A stretch of DNA of 54,919 nucleotides from NCBI GenBank assembly GCA_964388305.1, contig CAYMAA010000002.1, forward strand, positions 1-54,919. The letters are read 5' to 3'. Shown piece after piece: positions 15,278 through 25,047 of this stretch (position 1 is the first letter of the stretch; the number at the start of each line of letters is the position of its first letter). A program made the translations under genes and the position numbers. The DNA comes from JAJQCI01 sp964388305. GTDB taxonomy: Bacteria > Bacillota > Clostridia > Lachnospirales > CAG-274. The notes beneath the pieces were generated by a model, which had not been told where the DNA came from, did no database searches, and worked only from the letters and a program-made list of their open reading frames with translations.

Positions 15278-17494
15278 TTATTCTTCAAATTCTATAGGTT
15301 TAAACATTTGTACAGCAAGAGGCGCAAGCTTAAACGCTAAAGAGTTTTCCTTGCCTAAGATATTATCCGGAACGGAGTCTATAGGTTCTTTATTAACAAC
15401 GCCGCTTCCGCCGTATTTTTCGTCATCGCTGTTAATAATTTCCTGCCATTTGCCCGCAAAAGGCACTGCTGTTTTATAGTCGAAATAGGTGCTTGGCGTA
15501 AAGTTGCATACAACCAGTATATTTTCCGCCTTGCTGTTTCCTTTACGGACAAAGGAGTAAATGCTGCGGCAGCAGTCGTTGGCATCTATCCACTCAAAGC
15601 CTTCCCATGAAAAATCCTTGGCCCAAAGCGCAGGCTGATTGATGTAAAGATTGTTAAGATCCTTTACAAAGGCAAGCATTGTGCTGTGGTGAGGATATTC
15701 CAGCAAAAACCAGTCTAAAGGACGTTTTTCGTTCCATTCTATAAACTGACCGAACTCACTGCCCATAAACAGGAGGTTTTTGCCCGGAAATGCGGACTGA
15801 TAGCCTAAGGATACCCTAAGACCCGCAAACTTTTGCCAAAGGTCGCCCGGCTGTTTATCCAGCATGGAGTGCTTGCCGTGAACAACCTCATCATGAGAAA
15901 GAACAAGCACAAATCTTTCGGAATATGCGTACATCATACCGAAGGTAAGGTTGTTGTGATGGTAACGTCTGTAAATAGGGTCTTTTTTAATATATTCAAG
16001 AAAATCGTTCATCCAGCCCATATTCCATTTAAGCGAGAAGCCCAAGCCGCCATCGTTAAGGTCATGAGTTATGCCGGGGTAAGAGGTGGACTCTTCCGCA
16101 ATCATATAAACATGAGGGTGCTTGCCGTTCATTATGGAGTTCATGTGCTTAATAAATTCTATAGCGTCAAGGTTTTCCTTTCCGCCGTATTTATTGGGGA
16201 TCCATTCCCCGTCGTTTTTAGCGTAGTTTAAGTAAAGCATTGAAGAAACAGCGTCTACTCTCAAACCGTCTATATGGAAATTTTCTACCCAGTAAAGAGC
16301 ATTGGATATAAGGAAGTTTTTAACCTCGCAGCGGCCGTAGTTAAAAATAAGCGTACCCCACTCGGGGTGTTCCCCCTGGAGAGGGTTGGCGTGTTCGTAA
16401 AGGCAGGAGCCGTCAAAACGCGCAAGACCGTGAGCGTCCTTCGGAAAATGGGCGGGAACCCAGTCCAAAATAACGCCTATGCCTGCCTGATGGGCGGTAT
16501 CCACAAATTCCATAAACTCGGTAGGAGTACCGTAGCGGCTTGTGGGGGCAAAGTAACCTGTTACCTGATAACCCCAGCTTCCGTCAAAGGGATGTTCTTC
16601 TATAGGAAGAAGCTCTATGTGAGTGTAACCCATTTCCTTTACATAAGGAATAAGCATATCTTTAAGCTCCACATAGCTTAAAAACCTGTCAGAACCGTCC
16701 TCGGGGCGTTTCCATGAGCCTAAATGCACCTCGTATATATTTATGGGGCGGTCATATTTATCCGTTTTTTCAAGCTCATCGTAAAATGCTTTATCCTTCC
16801 ATTTATAGTTATATATATTGTAAACAAGCGAAGATGTGCTTGGCCTCAGCTCGCACATTGCTCCGTAGGGATCCTGCTTTTGAAGGGTTGTGCCCTCGGG
16901 AGTTTTAATTTCGTATTTATAGCGGTCAAAATTTTTAAGACCGGGAATAAAAATTTCCCAAATTCCTTCGGAGTAAAGCTCACGCATTTGGTGGCGGCGG
17001 GCGTCCCATTCATTAAAATTGCCTATTACGGAAACTCGCTTTGCATTGGGCGCCCATACACCGAAAACAACGCCCTCAACACCGTTTACGGTAGCAAAGT
17101 TTGCGCCTAATTTTTTATAAATTTCATAATGATTGCCCTGTGCGAAAAGGAAAGAGTCATACTCGGAAATTTGAGGCTCGAAAGAATAGGGGTCGTAGGT
17201 TTCCCACTGTGTATCGTTATGGTTTGTAAAGCGGAGCATATAGCTGAACCATTTTTTTCTTCCCTTTATAATGCCCTCAAAAAAGCCGTCCTCGTGGATT
17301 TTCTGGAGAGGGTATTCGCTGCCCTTTTTAACGTCTATAACAGTAACAGCCTTAGCCTGCGGGTTTAAAACACGCACTACAAGAGCAGGCTTGCCGTTAT
17401 GCTCAATTTCGTGCATTCCTAAAATATGATGAGGATCGCCGCAGTCTGCGGAAATAACTCTTTGAAGTTCGATAAAATTAGCTGTTGTTATCAT
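15278..17494 (-). CDS. glgB: 1,4-alpha-glucan branching enzyme
   Basis: A 738-residue GH13 branching enzyme that cuts alpha-1,4 chains and reattaches them through alpha-1,6 links during glycogen synthesis. The N-terminal carbohydrate-binding (CBM48-type) modules span about residues 20-240. The catalytic barrel follows, with nucleophile Asp414 (GLRVDAVSS), the acid Glu in AEEST at about 467-468, and the third Asp in LSHDEVVHGK. Length matches E. coli GlgB (728). A strong AGGAGG precedes the ATG. No other glycogen gene is nearby, so it stands alone here. No convincing terminator is visible downstream. Confidence 0.95.
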   Translation of the reverse strand: MITTANFIELQRVISADCGDPHHILGMHEIEHNGKPALVVRVLNPQAKAVTVIDVKKGSEYPLQKIHEDGFFEGIIKGRKKWFSYMLRFTNHNDTQWETYDPYSFEPQISEYDSFLFAQGNHYEIYKKLGANFATVNGVEGVVFGVWAPNAKRVSVIGNFNEWDARRHQMRELYSEGIWEIFIPGLKNFDRYKYEIKTPEGTTLQKQDPYGAMCELRPSTSSLVYNIYNYKWKDKAFYDELEKTDKYDRPINIYEVHLGSWKRPEDGSDRFLSYVELKDMLIPYVKEMGYTHIELLPIEEHPFDGSWGYQVTGYFAPTSRYGTPTEFMEFVDTAHQAGIGVILDWVPAHFPKDAHGLARFDGSCLYEHANPLQGEHPEWGTLIFNYGRCEVKNFLISNALYWVENFHIDGLRVDAVSSMLYLNYAKNDGEWIPNKYGGKENLDAIEFIKHMNSIMNGKHPHVYMIAEESTSYPGITHDLNDGGLGFSLKWNMGWMNDFLEYIKKDPIYRRYHHNNLTFGMMYAYSERFVLVLSHDEVVHGKHSMLDKQPGDLWQKFAGLRVSLGYQSAFPGKNLLFMGSEFGQFIEWNEKRPLDWFLLEYPHHSTMLAFVKDLNNLYINQPALWAKDFSWEGFEWIDANDCCRSIYSFVRKGNSKAENILVVCNFTPSTYFDYKTAVPFAGKWQEIINSDDEKYGGSGVVNKEPIDSVPDNILGKENSLAFKLAPLAVQMFKPIEFEE

Positions 17495-17665
17495 TCAATG
17501 TCCTCCTTAATTTATTTTTCGGCAATTATCCTTTGCAAATTACCGTATATCACTTCCATTTAATCAATTATATATCATTTTAACCAATAAATCAATCGGT
17601 TTTTTTAAAAATTAATAATATTTATTGTTTGACATTTTTATTATTTGTATAAAACTTACAATATT

Positions 17666-18133
17666 TTATTCCTCACGCTTGCGGTACTTTAAAGCGGCAT
17701 ATTTTTTACGGAAGAAAAACTGCGCCGCCGCCTCTGTTAATATAAGGCCTATGGCTATAGAGCCGGCGGCAAGACAGGTGCGGAAAAGATTGTTCATTGC
17801 GCCCGTGGGGTCGTTTTCCGTAAAGCTTATCATTGTGCGGTAAAGCCCGATGCCCGGAACAAGGGGCATTATGGCAGGCATTTCGTAAGCGGTTACGGGA
17901 TTTTTTTGAATCCATGCAAATATTTCCGATAAAAATGCTATAACAATGCCTCCTGCCACACAACCCATTATATCCGACGACGCCATATTGTTGGACATAT
18001 AGTAATATGCCATATAGCCGCAGGCGCCGGTTAAGGCGGAAAAGAAAAGAGTGCGCGGCGGCGCATAGAAAATTATGCCAAAGGCTATTGTTGAAAAAAA
18101 CGCAACCGTAAAAAGAAAAAGTATATGGAGCAT
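17666..18133 (-). CDS. Threonine/serine exporter family protein, small subunit
   Basis: A 155-residue membrane protein with about four hydrophobic segments, matching the C-terminal half of ThrE-type exporters, which expel threonine and serine. The motif PLVPGIGLYRT around residue 90 is characteristic. Its start overlaps the stop of the upstream gene (TAATG), so the two are translated together and probably form one two-part transporter. B. subtilis-like genomes carry the same split arrangement. Confidence 0.85.
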   Translation of the reverse strand: MLHILFLFTVAFFSTIAFGIIFYAPPRTLFFSALTGACGYMAYYYMSNNMASSDIMGCVAGGIVIAFLSEIFAWIQKNPVTAYEMPAIMPLVPGIGLYRTMISFTENDPTGAMNNLFRTCLAAGSIAIGLILTEAAAQFFFRKKYAALKYRKREE

Positions 18134-18903
18134 TACATTACACCTCCTGCCGCAATATATATTTTAAGAACAAGCGCCACACCGACAGCAAGGCTGCCGC
18201 CTACCAAAAGTCCCTCCGCAAGACGGGACGTGCCCGAGGCTATGTTGCCGGCAAGGTAATCTCTCAGTGATGAAAGAATTGTTATTCCGGGGAAAAATGG
18301 TTTCATTCCGCCAACTATAATAGGTTCAAAAAAGCATTTGGCTGAAATACTGCTGGCGGTTACGGCAATAGCGGCGGTAATTATGCCCGCAAGAAAGCTT
18401 TTTAAAAATATTTTTGCCGGCATATATTTTATAATTTGGCTTGCTATGCCGGAAAAAAGACCGCAAAGGGCGGCGGCGAAAAAGTCCAGAACAGTAGCAC
18501 CTGCCAGTAATGAAAAGCCTCCGCTGACAAAGCCGCACATTATACAGTAGGTAAACTGACTGTATGGCTTGTACTGAGGCACAGCCTTTAAAAAGTTCAT
18601 CATTTCCGTGTATGAACGCTTGTCCGTGGGCAGCTCTCTTGTAAATGTGTTTACCTGACATATATTGTTTATGTTTACACTTCTGTCGTAGGTTTTTCTT
18701 ATTTTGGTTTCTTCCCCGATGGAGTTGGAGGTTAAAATAAGCACAGTAGGCATAACGAAAGCCTCCGCATACTCCAGACCCAGCTCACTGCATACGGTAC
18801 GGCAGGTATCTTCTATTCTGTAGGTTTCCGCCGTGCTTTTTAAAAGAACCTCTCCTGCACGGGCGGAAATGTTTAAAACCTCATGTTCACTAAATTTTTT
18901 CAT
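18133..18903 (-). CDS. Threonine/serine exporter family protein, large subunit (DUF1212/ThrE)
   Basis: A 256-residue protein whose N-terminal ~110 residues form a soluble ThrE domain and the rest about five membrane segments. The open frame reaches 19128, but the first ~75 codons of it look random. The ATG at 18903 (MKKFSEHEVLNISARAGE) is preceded by GGGGGAAGG and gives the usual family length. It is coupled to the small subunit by a one-base overlap. The amino-acid substrate is inferred from the family. Confidence 0.85.
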   Translation of the reverse strand: MKKFSEHEVLNISARAGEVLLKSTAETYRIEDTCRTVCSELGLEYAEAFVMPTVLILTSNSIGEETKIRKTYDRSVNINNICQVNTFTRELPTDKRSYTEMMNFLKAVPQYKPYSQFTYCIMCGFVSGGFSLLAGATVLDFFAAALCGLFSGIASQIIKYMPAKIFLKSFLAGIITAAIAVTASSISAKCFFEPIIVGGMKPFFPGITILSSLRDYLAGNIASGTSRLAEGLLVGGSLAVGVALVLKIYIAAGGVM

Positions 18904-19174
18904 AGCCTTCCCCCAATATTTTACAGCATTTGTAATATACAATATAATTATAACATAAAAACCGCTCGCTTGGAAGATAAAACATTTAAACAATTTTAAA
19001 AAATGATGGATTTGCGCTTGCTTTAGGTTTGCAAAACGGCGGCAGGATAAGCTGAAGCAATTTTTGCATAAAAAAATTTTAATAATTTTTAATAATTTAA
19101 CCTCTTGAATATTAAGAAAATGGTGCAATAATATATACTGATAATATTAAATTTTTAGGGAGGAGCAATTTATA

Positions 19175-20611
19175 ATGAAGTTATTGCATAAGGTTACTGC
19201 TATAGGCTTAATTGCGGTTATGGCAACCGGCTGCGGCGGAGGTAAAAAGGGCGAAGGCGGCCCCGAAGGCATGACCGGAAAGGCGGAAGAAGCCACATCG
19301 GTATATGTGGAAAATCCAACAACGGGAACAATTAAAAATCAATATACATACTCGGGAACAATTTCACCAAACGAAACAGTTAATGTTTCAGGCACGGTGT
19401 CCGGCAAGGTTGCAAGCGTTAATTATGATGTGGGCGACTATGTTCAAAAGGGAGCGGTGCTTTATCAAATGGATACGGAAAGCCTGCAAAACGCAGTTAA
19501 AAGTGCGCAGGCGGGGCTTAACAGCGCCGAAACCGCTTTAAAGCAAAGCACAAGCGGCGGTTCTACCCAATCTCAAATAACAAGTGCGAAAAACAGCGTT
19601 ACTTCCGCAGAAAATGCAGTAAAAAACGCTGAAACAAGCTTAGACACATCCAAAACAAATTTGGATAAGGCTCAGTCGGACTATGAGCAGCAAAAAGCGC
19701 TTTTTGATATAGGCGGAGTTTCTCAGGAGACCTTAACAACATATCAAAATGCTCTTACAACAGCACAAAACAATTATACAAATGCTCAAACAGCTTTAAA
19801 AAGCGCACAGGAGGCGCTGGAGCTTGCAAAATCCTCTTATGATATTCTTGTTAATCAAACAATAGGAGATAATGAGGAAAATGCGCAGAACTCCGTAAAC
19901 ACAGCTAAAATTGCTCTTGAAAACGCTCAGAAGAATTTAAGGGACGCTACTGTTACAAGTCCCATTTCCGGAACGGTTTTGGAGTGTAATGTTACGGCAG
20001 GCGCAACGCTTTCCGGCGGAACGCCCTTTGTTATTATAGACCAAAGCACGGTTAATGTGGAGGTAAATGCTTCCGAGCAGATCATATCAAGTCTTTCTCT
20101 CGGCAGTGAGGCGGAAATTTCCGTTACAACTCTTAATGACGATTTTACGGGTTATGTTACGGAAATTGCTCCCGGGGCAAACTCCGACGGAACTTATACC
20201 GTTAAGCTTAACATAGGCAATTCTGACGGGAAGCTTAAATCCGGTATGAGCGCAAAGGTTGCGTTTAATAAGGAAATAAGCACAAACGCTCTTGTTTTGC
20301 CGAGGGATTGCGTTTTGGGAAACGACACAGGCTATTATGTATTTATAGCAGACGGAGATACCGCTGTTAAAAAAGATGTTACCATAGGCGTAGACGGCGG
20401 AACGGAAATTGAAATTGTCAGCGGAATTAATAAAGACGACCTTGTTGTAACAAAGGGTCAAACATATCTTTCGGACGGCGACCTTCTTAACATAAGCCGT
20501 ATAAACGGTGTTGAACAGCAAAACGAAAGCAGCGCCCAAAAGGACGAGGCTAATGCCGATGATAATAAAGCCCCCAACGAAAAAGACAAAGGGGAGGGCA
20601 AAAATAAATGA
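19175..20611 (+). CDS. RND efflux periplasmic adaptor (HlyD/MFP) lipoprotein
   Basis: A 478-residue membrane fusion protein that links an RND pump to an exit duct. A signal peptide ends in a lipobox with Cys20 (VMATGC). The first lipoyl half (GTVSGKVASVNYDVGDYVQ) lies near residue 80. A long coiled-coil hairpin of Ala/Gln/Asn/Ser repeats follows at about 110-260, then the second lipoyl half (VTSPISGTVLEC), a beta-barrel domain and a charged low-complexity tail. It begins 271 bases from the divergent thrE gene, has GGGAGGAG before the ATG and overlaps the pump gene by 4 bases (ATGA). Confidence 0.92.
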   Translation: MKLLHKVTAIGLIAVMATGCGGGKKGEGGPEGMTGKAEEATSVYVENPTTGTIKNQYTYSGTISPNETVNVSGTVSGKVASVNYDVGDYVQKGAVLYQMDTESLQNAVKSAQAGLNSAETALKQSTSGGSTQSQITSAKNSVTSAENAVKNAETSLDTSKTNLDKAQSDYEQQKALFDIGGVSQETLTTYQNALTTAQNNYTNAQTALKSAQEALELAKSSYDILVNQTIGDNEENAQNSVNTAKIALENAQKNLRDATVTSPISGTVLECNVTAGATLSGGTPFVIIDQSTVNVEVNASEQIISSLSLGSEAEISVTTLNDDFTGYVTEIAPGANSDGTYTVKLNIGNSDGKLKSGMSAKVAFNKEISTNALVLPRDCVLGNDTGYYVFIADGDTAVKKDVTIGVDGGTEIEIVSGINKDDLVVTKGQTYLSDGDLLNISRINGVEQQNESSAQKDEANADDNKAPNEKDKGEGKNK

Positions 20612-23600
20612 CAAAATTAGCTATTAAAAGACCTGTTACAATATGTATGCTGGTAATTGCCATACTTATGCTTGGTATGGTATCCTACAACAGCTTGGAA
20701 CAGGCTTATATGCCAACGGTGGACCTGCCCGTTGCCATGGTTATGACAACATATCAGGGGGCAGGCCCCGAAGAGGTTGAAAAGCTTGTTACAGAGCCTA
20801 TTGAAAGCCAGCTTGCAACAATGACGGGTGTGGATACGCTTACATCCCGTTCATCATCGGGTTCTTCCATGGTTGCGGTTACGTTTGTGGACGGAACAGA
20901 CCTTGACGAAGCCGTAAACGATATGCGTGACAAACTGGAAAGAGTAACAAGGCAGCTCCCCGACGATGCGGACGACCCGTCCATTATGAAAATGGATATG
21001 GATTCCAGCTCGTTTCAAATAGGTATTACATCAGATAAAATGGACATAGCCTCCCTTTACGATTATGTTGATGAAAACCTTACATACGAGTTTGAAAGGA
21101 TTGAGGGTGTTGCTTCCGTAAGCTTAAACGGCGGTGTGGATAAGGAAATTCAAGTAGTTATCGACCCTGAAAAGATTTCTCAATACGGACTTACAATAAG
21201 CTCAATTTCCCAAGCTTTGGCGGCAGAAAACCAAGACAGCTCCGCAGGCGAGCTTAAACAGGGAAGTCAGGACATAACCCTTAGAGTGGCAGGCTCTTTT
21301 GACAATATTGAGGATATTAAAAACATTTACCTTACCACAACAGGGGGCAACGGTCTGCTGCTTAAAGATGTTGCCACATCAATAGAAGAGGTAGAGCTTG
21401 ATCAGGAAAGAATATCCATTATAAACGGTACGGAAGGTGTTATGGTAGAAACAACACTTGCCTCGGATGCCAACATTGTAGACCTTTCTCACGATATTTT
21501 GGACAGAATTTCGGAGCTTGAGGAAAAATATCCCGATTTGCATTTTACAATGCTTTCATCTACATCGGACTATATTGAAAACTCTCTTAACAACGTAGTT
21601 GAAACAGCCTTTCAGGCGGCAATTATAGCAGTGCTTATACTTTTATTCTTCCTTCAAAACTGGAAGAGCGCCGCTGTTATAGGTGTTTCCATTCCTACAT
21701 CAATTATGGCAACCTTCGGCGTTATGAAGCTTTTGGGAATGACAATGAACATTGTATCTATGGGCGGTATAGTTATAGGTATAGGTATGCTTGTAGATAA
21801 CTCGGTAGTTGTTTTGGAAAATATATATAACTATAGGGCGAGAGGCTTTAGCGCGGCGGAGGCTTCGGAAAAGGGTACTGCCGAGGTTGCTATGGCGGTA
21901 ATGGCGTCTACCCTTACAACGGTTGCCGTTTTTGCGCCTATGCTTTTCATTTCCGGCACAATGGGGCAAATGCTTAAAGACCTTGCCCTTACAATATGTG
22001 TGGCTTTGGCGGCTTCCTACTTTGTATCCATTACATTTGTGCCAACAGCCTGCACAGTGCTTATGACAGGCGAGGACAGAGAAAGGAAAAGTCCCAAAAA
22101 GCACACTGTATTTAATACAATAGGAGATGCAATAAACGGCGTTCTTTCAAGATTGGATTTTGCCTACAGCCGTTTGATAGCATTGTGTTTAAGGCACAGA
22201 ATTATTACCATAGTGGTTGTTGTTGCAATATTTATTGCCAGCCTTTCAAGCTCCGGTATGCTTGGTATGGATCTTATGGGACAATCCGACGAGGGTACTC
22301 TTTCCGTTTCCGCAAGAATACCCGATGGCTACGGATATGAATACAGCTATGAAATTTTGGACGAAATTATGAATGCCGTGGGAGATATTCCGGAAACAAA
22401 AACATCCTACGCTATGGTCGGCGGCAGCAATGTAAGGCTGGAGATCAACCTTGTGTCCTCCGATGATAGACAAAGAAGCACCGATGACATTGCAGATGAA
22501 ATTAAAAATGAGATTAAAAACATTGCGGGCGCAGAAATAACCGTAAGCAGCGGCTCAATGGCAATGGGGTCTATGGGCGGCAGAGGCTTCAGCCTTAAAA
22601 TTATAGGTGAAGATACGGATACATTAAGACAAATTTGCGATGATCTTATTGCGGAGTTTGAAACAATAGACGGCGCTTACGATTTGGAAAGCTCCATGGA
22701 CGAGGCCTCCGTTCAAACGGATATAGTTGTGGACAGGGCAAAGGCGGCAAGCTATGGCATAAGCTCTTCACAAATCGCATCTCAGGTATACACATATAAC
22801 TCGGGTACTGTTGGCACAACCCTTAAGGTGGACGGTACCGAAACGGACATTAGAGTAATGTACCCCGATGAAAGAGTGGAATATGTTAAAGACCTTTATT
22901 CCATGACAGTTACTACAAACAGCGGTACGGAAATTCCTCTTACGGAGTTTGCGGAAATTAAAACCTCCGATGTGCCTACAACAATTTCAAGAGAAAATCA
23001 GCAGAGATATGTTACCATAACAGGCTCTATTGAAAATACCGATACAAGCACACAAACCGCACTTATTACGGAAAAGCTTAACAATTATGTTTTCCCTGAT
23101 AACTACAGCTATGATTTTGGCGGTATGCAGGAATATATGGACGAGGCATTTGGGCAGTTATTTATTGTACTTGTAGTTGCAATAATTCTGGTGTTCCTTA
23201 TTATGGCATCTCAGTTTGAGTCACTTATTCAGCCTGTAATAGTAATGTTCTCCATGCCTATTGCCATAACAGGCGGTATGCTGGGCTTGCTTGTTACGGG
23301 ACTCAGCATTACGGCTTATGCTTTTATGGGATTTATAATGCTTGTAGGTATGGTTGTAAACAATGCCATTGTGCTTGTGGATTACGCTAACCAGCGGCGG
23401 CTTTTACACGGTATGGAATGTGACGAGGCTCTTATAGACGCAGGACGTTCCAGATTAAGACCTATTTTAATGACAACACTTACAACCGTATTTGGTATGG
23501 TGCCAATGGCGCTTGCTCTTTCAGAGGGTATGGAAACACAGCAATCCATGGGTGTTGTAATTATATTCGGTCTTTCGTTATCAACACTTGTAACATTAAT

Positions 23601-23760
23601 ATTTATACCTGTTGTTTACTCGCTTGTAAACAGCATTACAAGAAAAATAAAGAGAATTACCGCGAAGTTTTCACCTTACATCGGAGCTGAGGATGATAAA
23701 TATTCGCTGGCTCTGAAGGAATACAGAAAAAATCAAAACAATCATCATATATCCGGTTAA
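20608..23760 (+). CDS. RND family efflux pump, HAE1-like permease
   Basis: A 1050-residue RND pump with the duplicated layout of AcrB: a membrane helix, a ~300-residue porter domain, six helices, then the same again. TM4 reads GMLVDNSVVVLENI, with Asp397 followed by Asn398 where AcrB has two Asp. TM10 reads GMVVNNAIVLVDY, with Asn918 where AcrB has its essential Lys. The proton relay therefore differs from AcrB, as in several other HAE1-type pumps. It is coupled to the adaptor and is followed 13 bases later by a TolC-like gene. The substrate is unknown; drugs, lipids or surfactant-like peptides are all possible. Confidence 0.93.
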   Translation: MTKLAIKRPVTICMLVIAILMLGMVSYNSLEQAYMPTVDLPVAMVMTTYQGAGPEEVEKLVTEPIESQLATMTGVDTLTSRSSSGSSMVAVTFVDGTDLDEAVNDMRDKLERVTRQLPDDADDPSIMKMDMDSSSFQIGITSDKMDIASLYDYVDENLTYEFERIEGVASVSLNGGVDKEIQVVIDPEKISQYGLTISSISQALAAENQDSSAGELKQGSQDITLRVAGSFDNIEDIKNIYLTTTGGNGLLLKDVATSIEEVELDQERISIINGTEGVMVETTLASDANIVDLSHDILDRISELEEKYPDLHFTMLSSTSDYIENSLNNVVETAFQAAIIAVLILLFFLQNWKSAAVIGVSIPTSIMATFGVMKLLGMTMNIVSMGGIVIGIGMLVDNSVVVLENIYNYRARGFSAAEASEKGTAEVAMAVMASTLTTVAVFAPMLFISGTMGQMLKDLALTICVALAASYFVSITFVPTACTVLMTGEDRERKSPKKHTVFNTIGDAINGVLSRLDFAYSRLIALCLRHRIITIVVVVAIFIASLSSSGMLGMDLMGQSDEGTLSVSARIPDGYGYEYSYEILDEIMNAVGDIPETKTSYAMVGGSNVRLEINLVSSDDRQRSTDDIADEIKNEIKNIAGAEITVSSGSMAMGSMGGRGFSLKIIGEDTDTLRQICDDLIAEFETIDGAYDLESSMDEASVQTDIVVDRAKAASYGISSSQIASQVYTYNSGTVGTTLKVDGTETDIRVMYPDERVEYVKDLYSMTVTTNSGTEIPLTEFAEIKTSDVPTTISRENQQRYVTITGSIENTDTSTQTALITEKLNNYVFPDNYSYDFGGMQEYMDEAFGQLFIVLVVAIILVFLIMASQFESLIQPVIVMFSMPIAITGGMLGLLVTGLSITAYAFMGFIMLVGMVVNNAIVLVDYANQRRLLHGMECDEALIDAGRSRLRPILMTTLTTVFGMVPMALALSEGMETQQSMGVVIIFGLSLSTLVTLIFIPVVYSLVNSITRKIKRITAKFSPYIGAEDDKYSLALKEYRKNQNNHHISG

Positions 23761-23773
23761 GGAGTGAATTTTT

Positions 23774-24952
23774 ATGAAAAGAAAAAGGATAATTTCGGCA
23801 TTGCTTGCGGCGGCGGCAATAACAACGGTTTTTTCATCAAATGCTTATGCCGGCAAATATTATGCCACAAGCTCAAGCAATGTTCAAAATACTAACGGAA
23901 AGGTAGGTACGGGTTCGATGCCCGTGCTTGCCGAGGGAGAAAGCATGACCGTTGAGGCGGCTGTTACAAGAGCTGTTGACAGGGACAGCACAATTAAAAC
24001 CTATGAGGACAATATAGACATTGCTGAGGATTCATTAGATGATAATTTGGTGAATTCCCGTGTGGATTACAATGATGACCAATATCCCGGGGAGGCTTTT
24101 CAAATTCTGACCGGACTTGCGGTTGCAAGAAAGCAGCTTACAAATTCAATATCCACATATAAAACCAAAATAGATGTGAGAAAGCAGACGATAGAATATC
24201 AGGTGGAGAGCTATTTTATAAACATAATTAACGCACAAAACGATTTGGCTATTTATGACGAAAAAATAGACATTGAAAGAAGAAAGCTTGAAATTTATAA
24301 AAAGCAGTATGAGCTTGGAATGTTAAGCCAAACTCAGTATGACAGCTATGTTACCGCTTACGATGCGGTTGTTACGGCAAAAACCAATTTGGAAAACACA
24401 ATTTCAAGCAATTATGCTTCTCTTAACACATTGCTTGATTATAATGTGGGCGCAACATACCCGGTTGAGCTGAACGACACAACCTATACCACTATAGACC
24501 CCACAGGCTTGGATGCTCACGTTGCTTTGGCAACATCCGTAAACAATCTTAACATTAAAATGCTTCAGGACAGTGTTGATGTGGCAAAGTATGAGCTTTC
24601 GGTATTTTCCGACCTTTATTCATCGGATACAAGGCTTCAAAAGGAGGCATCGCTTTATTCGGCAACAAGCTCCTTAAACGATACAAAGCTTACCTACGAG
24701 GCGACTGTCAAAAAGCTTTACGATGGCATTATTTATACCGAAAAAAGCTACGCATCAACAGTTGAAAACTACAACACATTGACCAACACAATGAGTGTTT
24801 ATGAAAAGCAGGCAGAGCTTGGGCAGATTACACAGCTTCAGCTTGACAGCTACAAATATGAGCTTAAAGACCTTAAAAATACGTTGAATGAGCTTGAATA
24901 TTCACATTATTTATCTGTTAAACAGTATGAAAACCCTAATCTGCTCGGCTGA
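23774..24952 (+). CDS. TolC family-like protein
   Basis: A 392-residue exported protein. A signal peptide is cleaved after about residue 26 (NAYA), and most of the rest is long alpha-helical hairpins in two repeated halves, as in TolC. Examples are the segments around IDIERRKLEIYKKQYELGML and the later YEKQAELGQITQLQLDSYKY, which match each other. E. coli TolC is 471 residues, so this version is short and may lack part of the outer-membrane barrel. It is the third gene of the RND operon. If the cell has one membrane, it may form a duct through the wall rather than an outer-membrane channel; this is inference. Confidence 0.75.
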   Translation: MKRKRIISALLAAAAITTVFSSNAYAGKYYATSSSNVQNTNGKVGTGSMPVLAEGESMTVEAAVTRAVDRDSTIKTYEDNIDIAEDSLDDNLVNSRVDYNDDQYPGEAFQILTGLAVARKQLTNSISTYKTKIDVRKQTIEYQVESYFINIINAQNDLAIYDEKIDIERRKLEIYKKQYELGMLSQTQYDSYVTAYDAVVTAKTNLENTISSNYASLNTLLDYNVGATYPVELNDTTYTTIDPTGLDAHVALATSVNNLNIKMLQDSVDVAKYELSVFSDLYSSDTRLQKEASLYSATSSLNDTKLTYEATVKKLYDGIIYTEKSYASTVENYNTLTNTMSVYEKQAELGQITQLQLDSYKYELKDLKNTLNELEYSHYLSVKQYENPNLLG

Positions 24953-25047
24953 TATTGAGGGAAAAGGGTAATATAACCTATATACAATAGGGTTTGGAGC
25001 GGTTAAGCCGTTCCGCCTGTTGTATGAGGGGTGTAGGAGGAATATTT

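Noticed and set aside
25001..25025. Hairpin GGAGCGG/CCGTTCC upstream of the response regulator as a terminator
   Set aside because: No T run follows on either strand, so it does not qualify as an intrinsic terminator.
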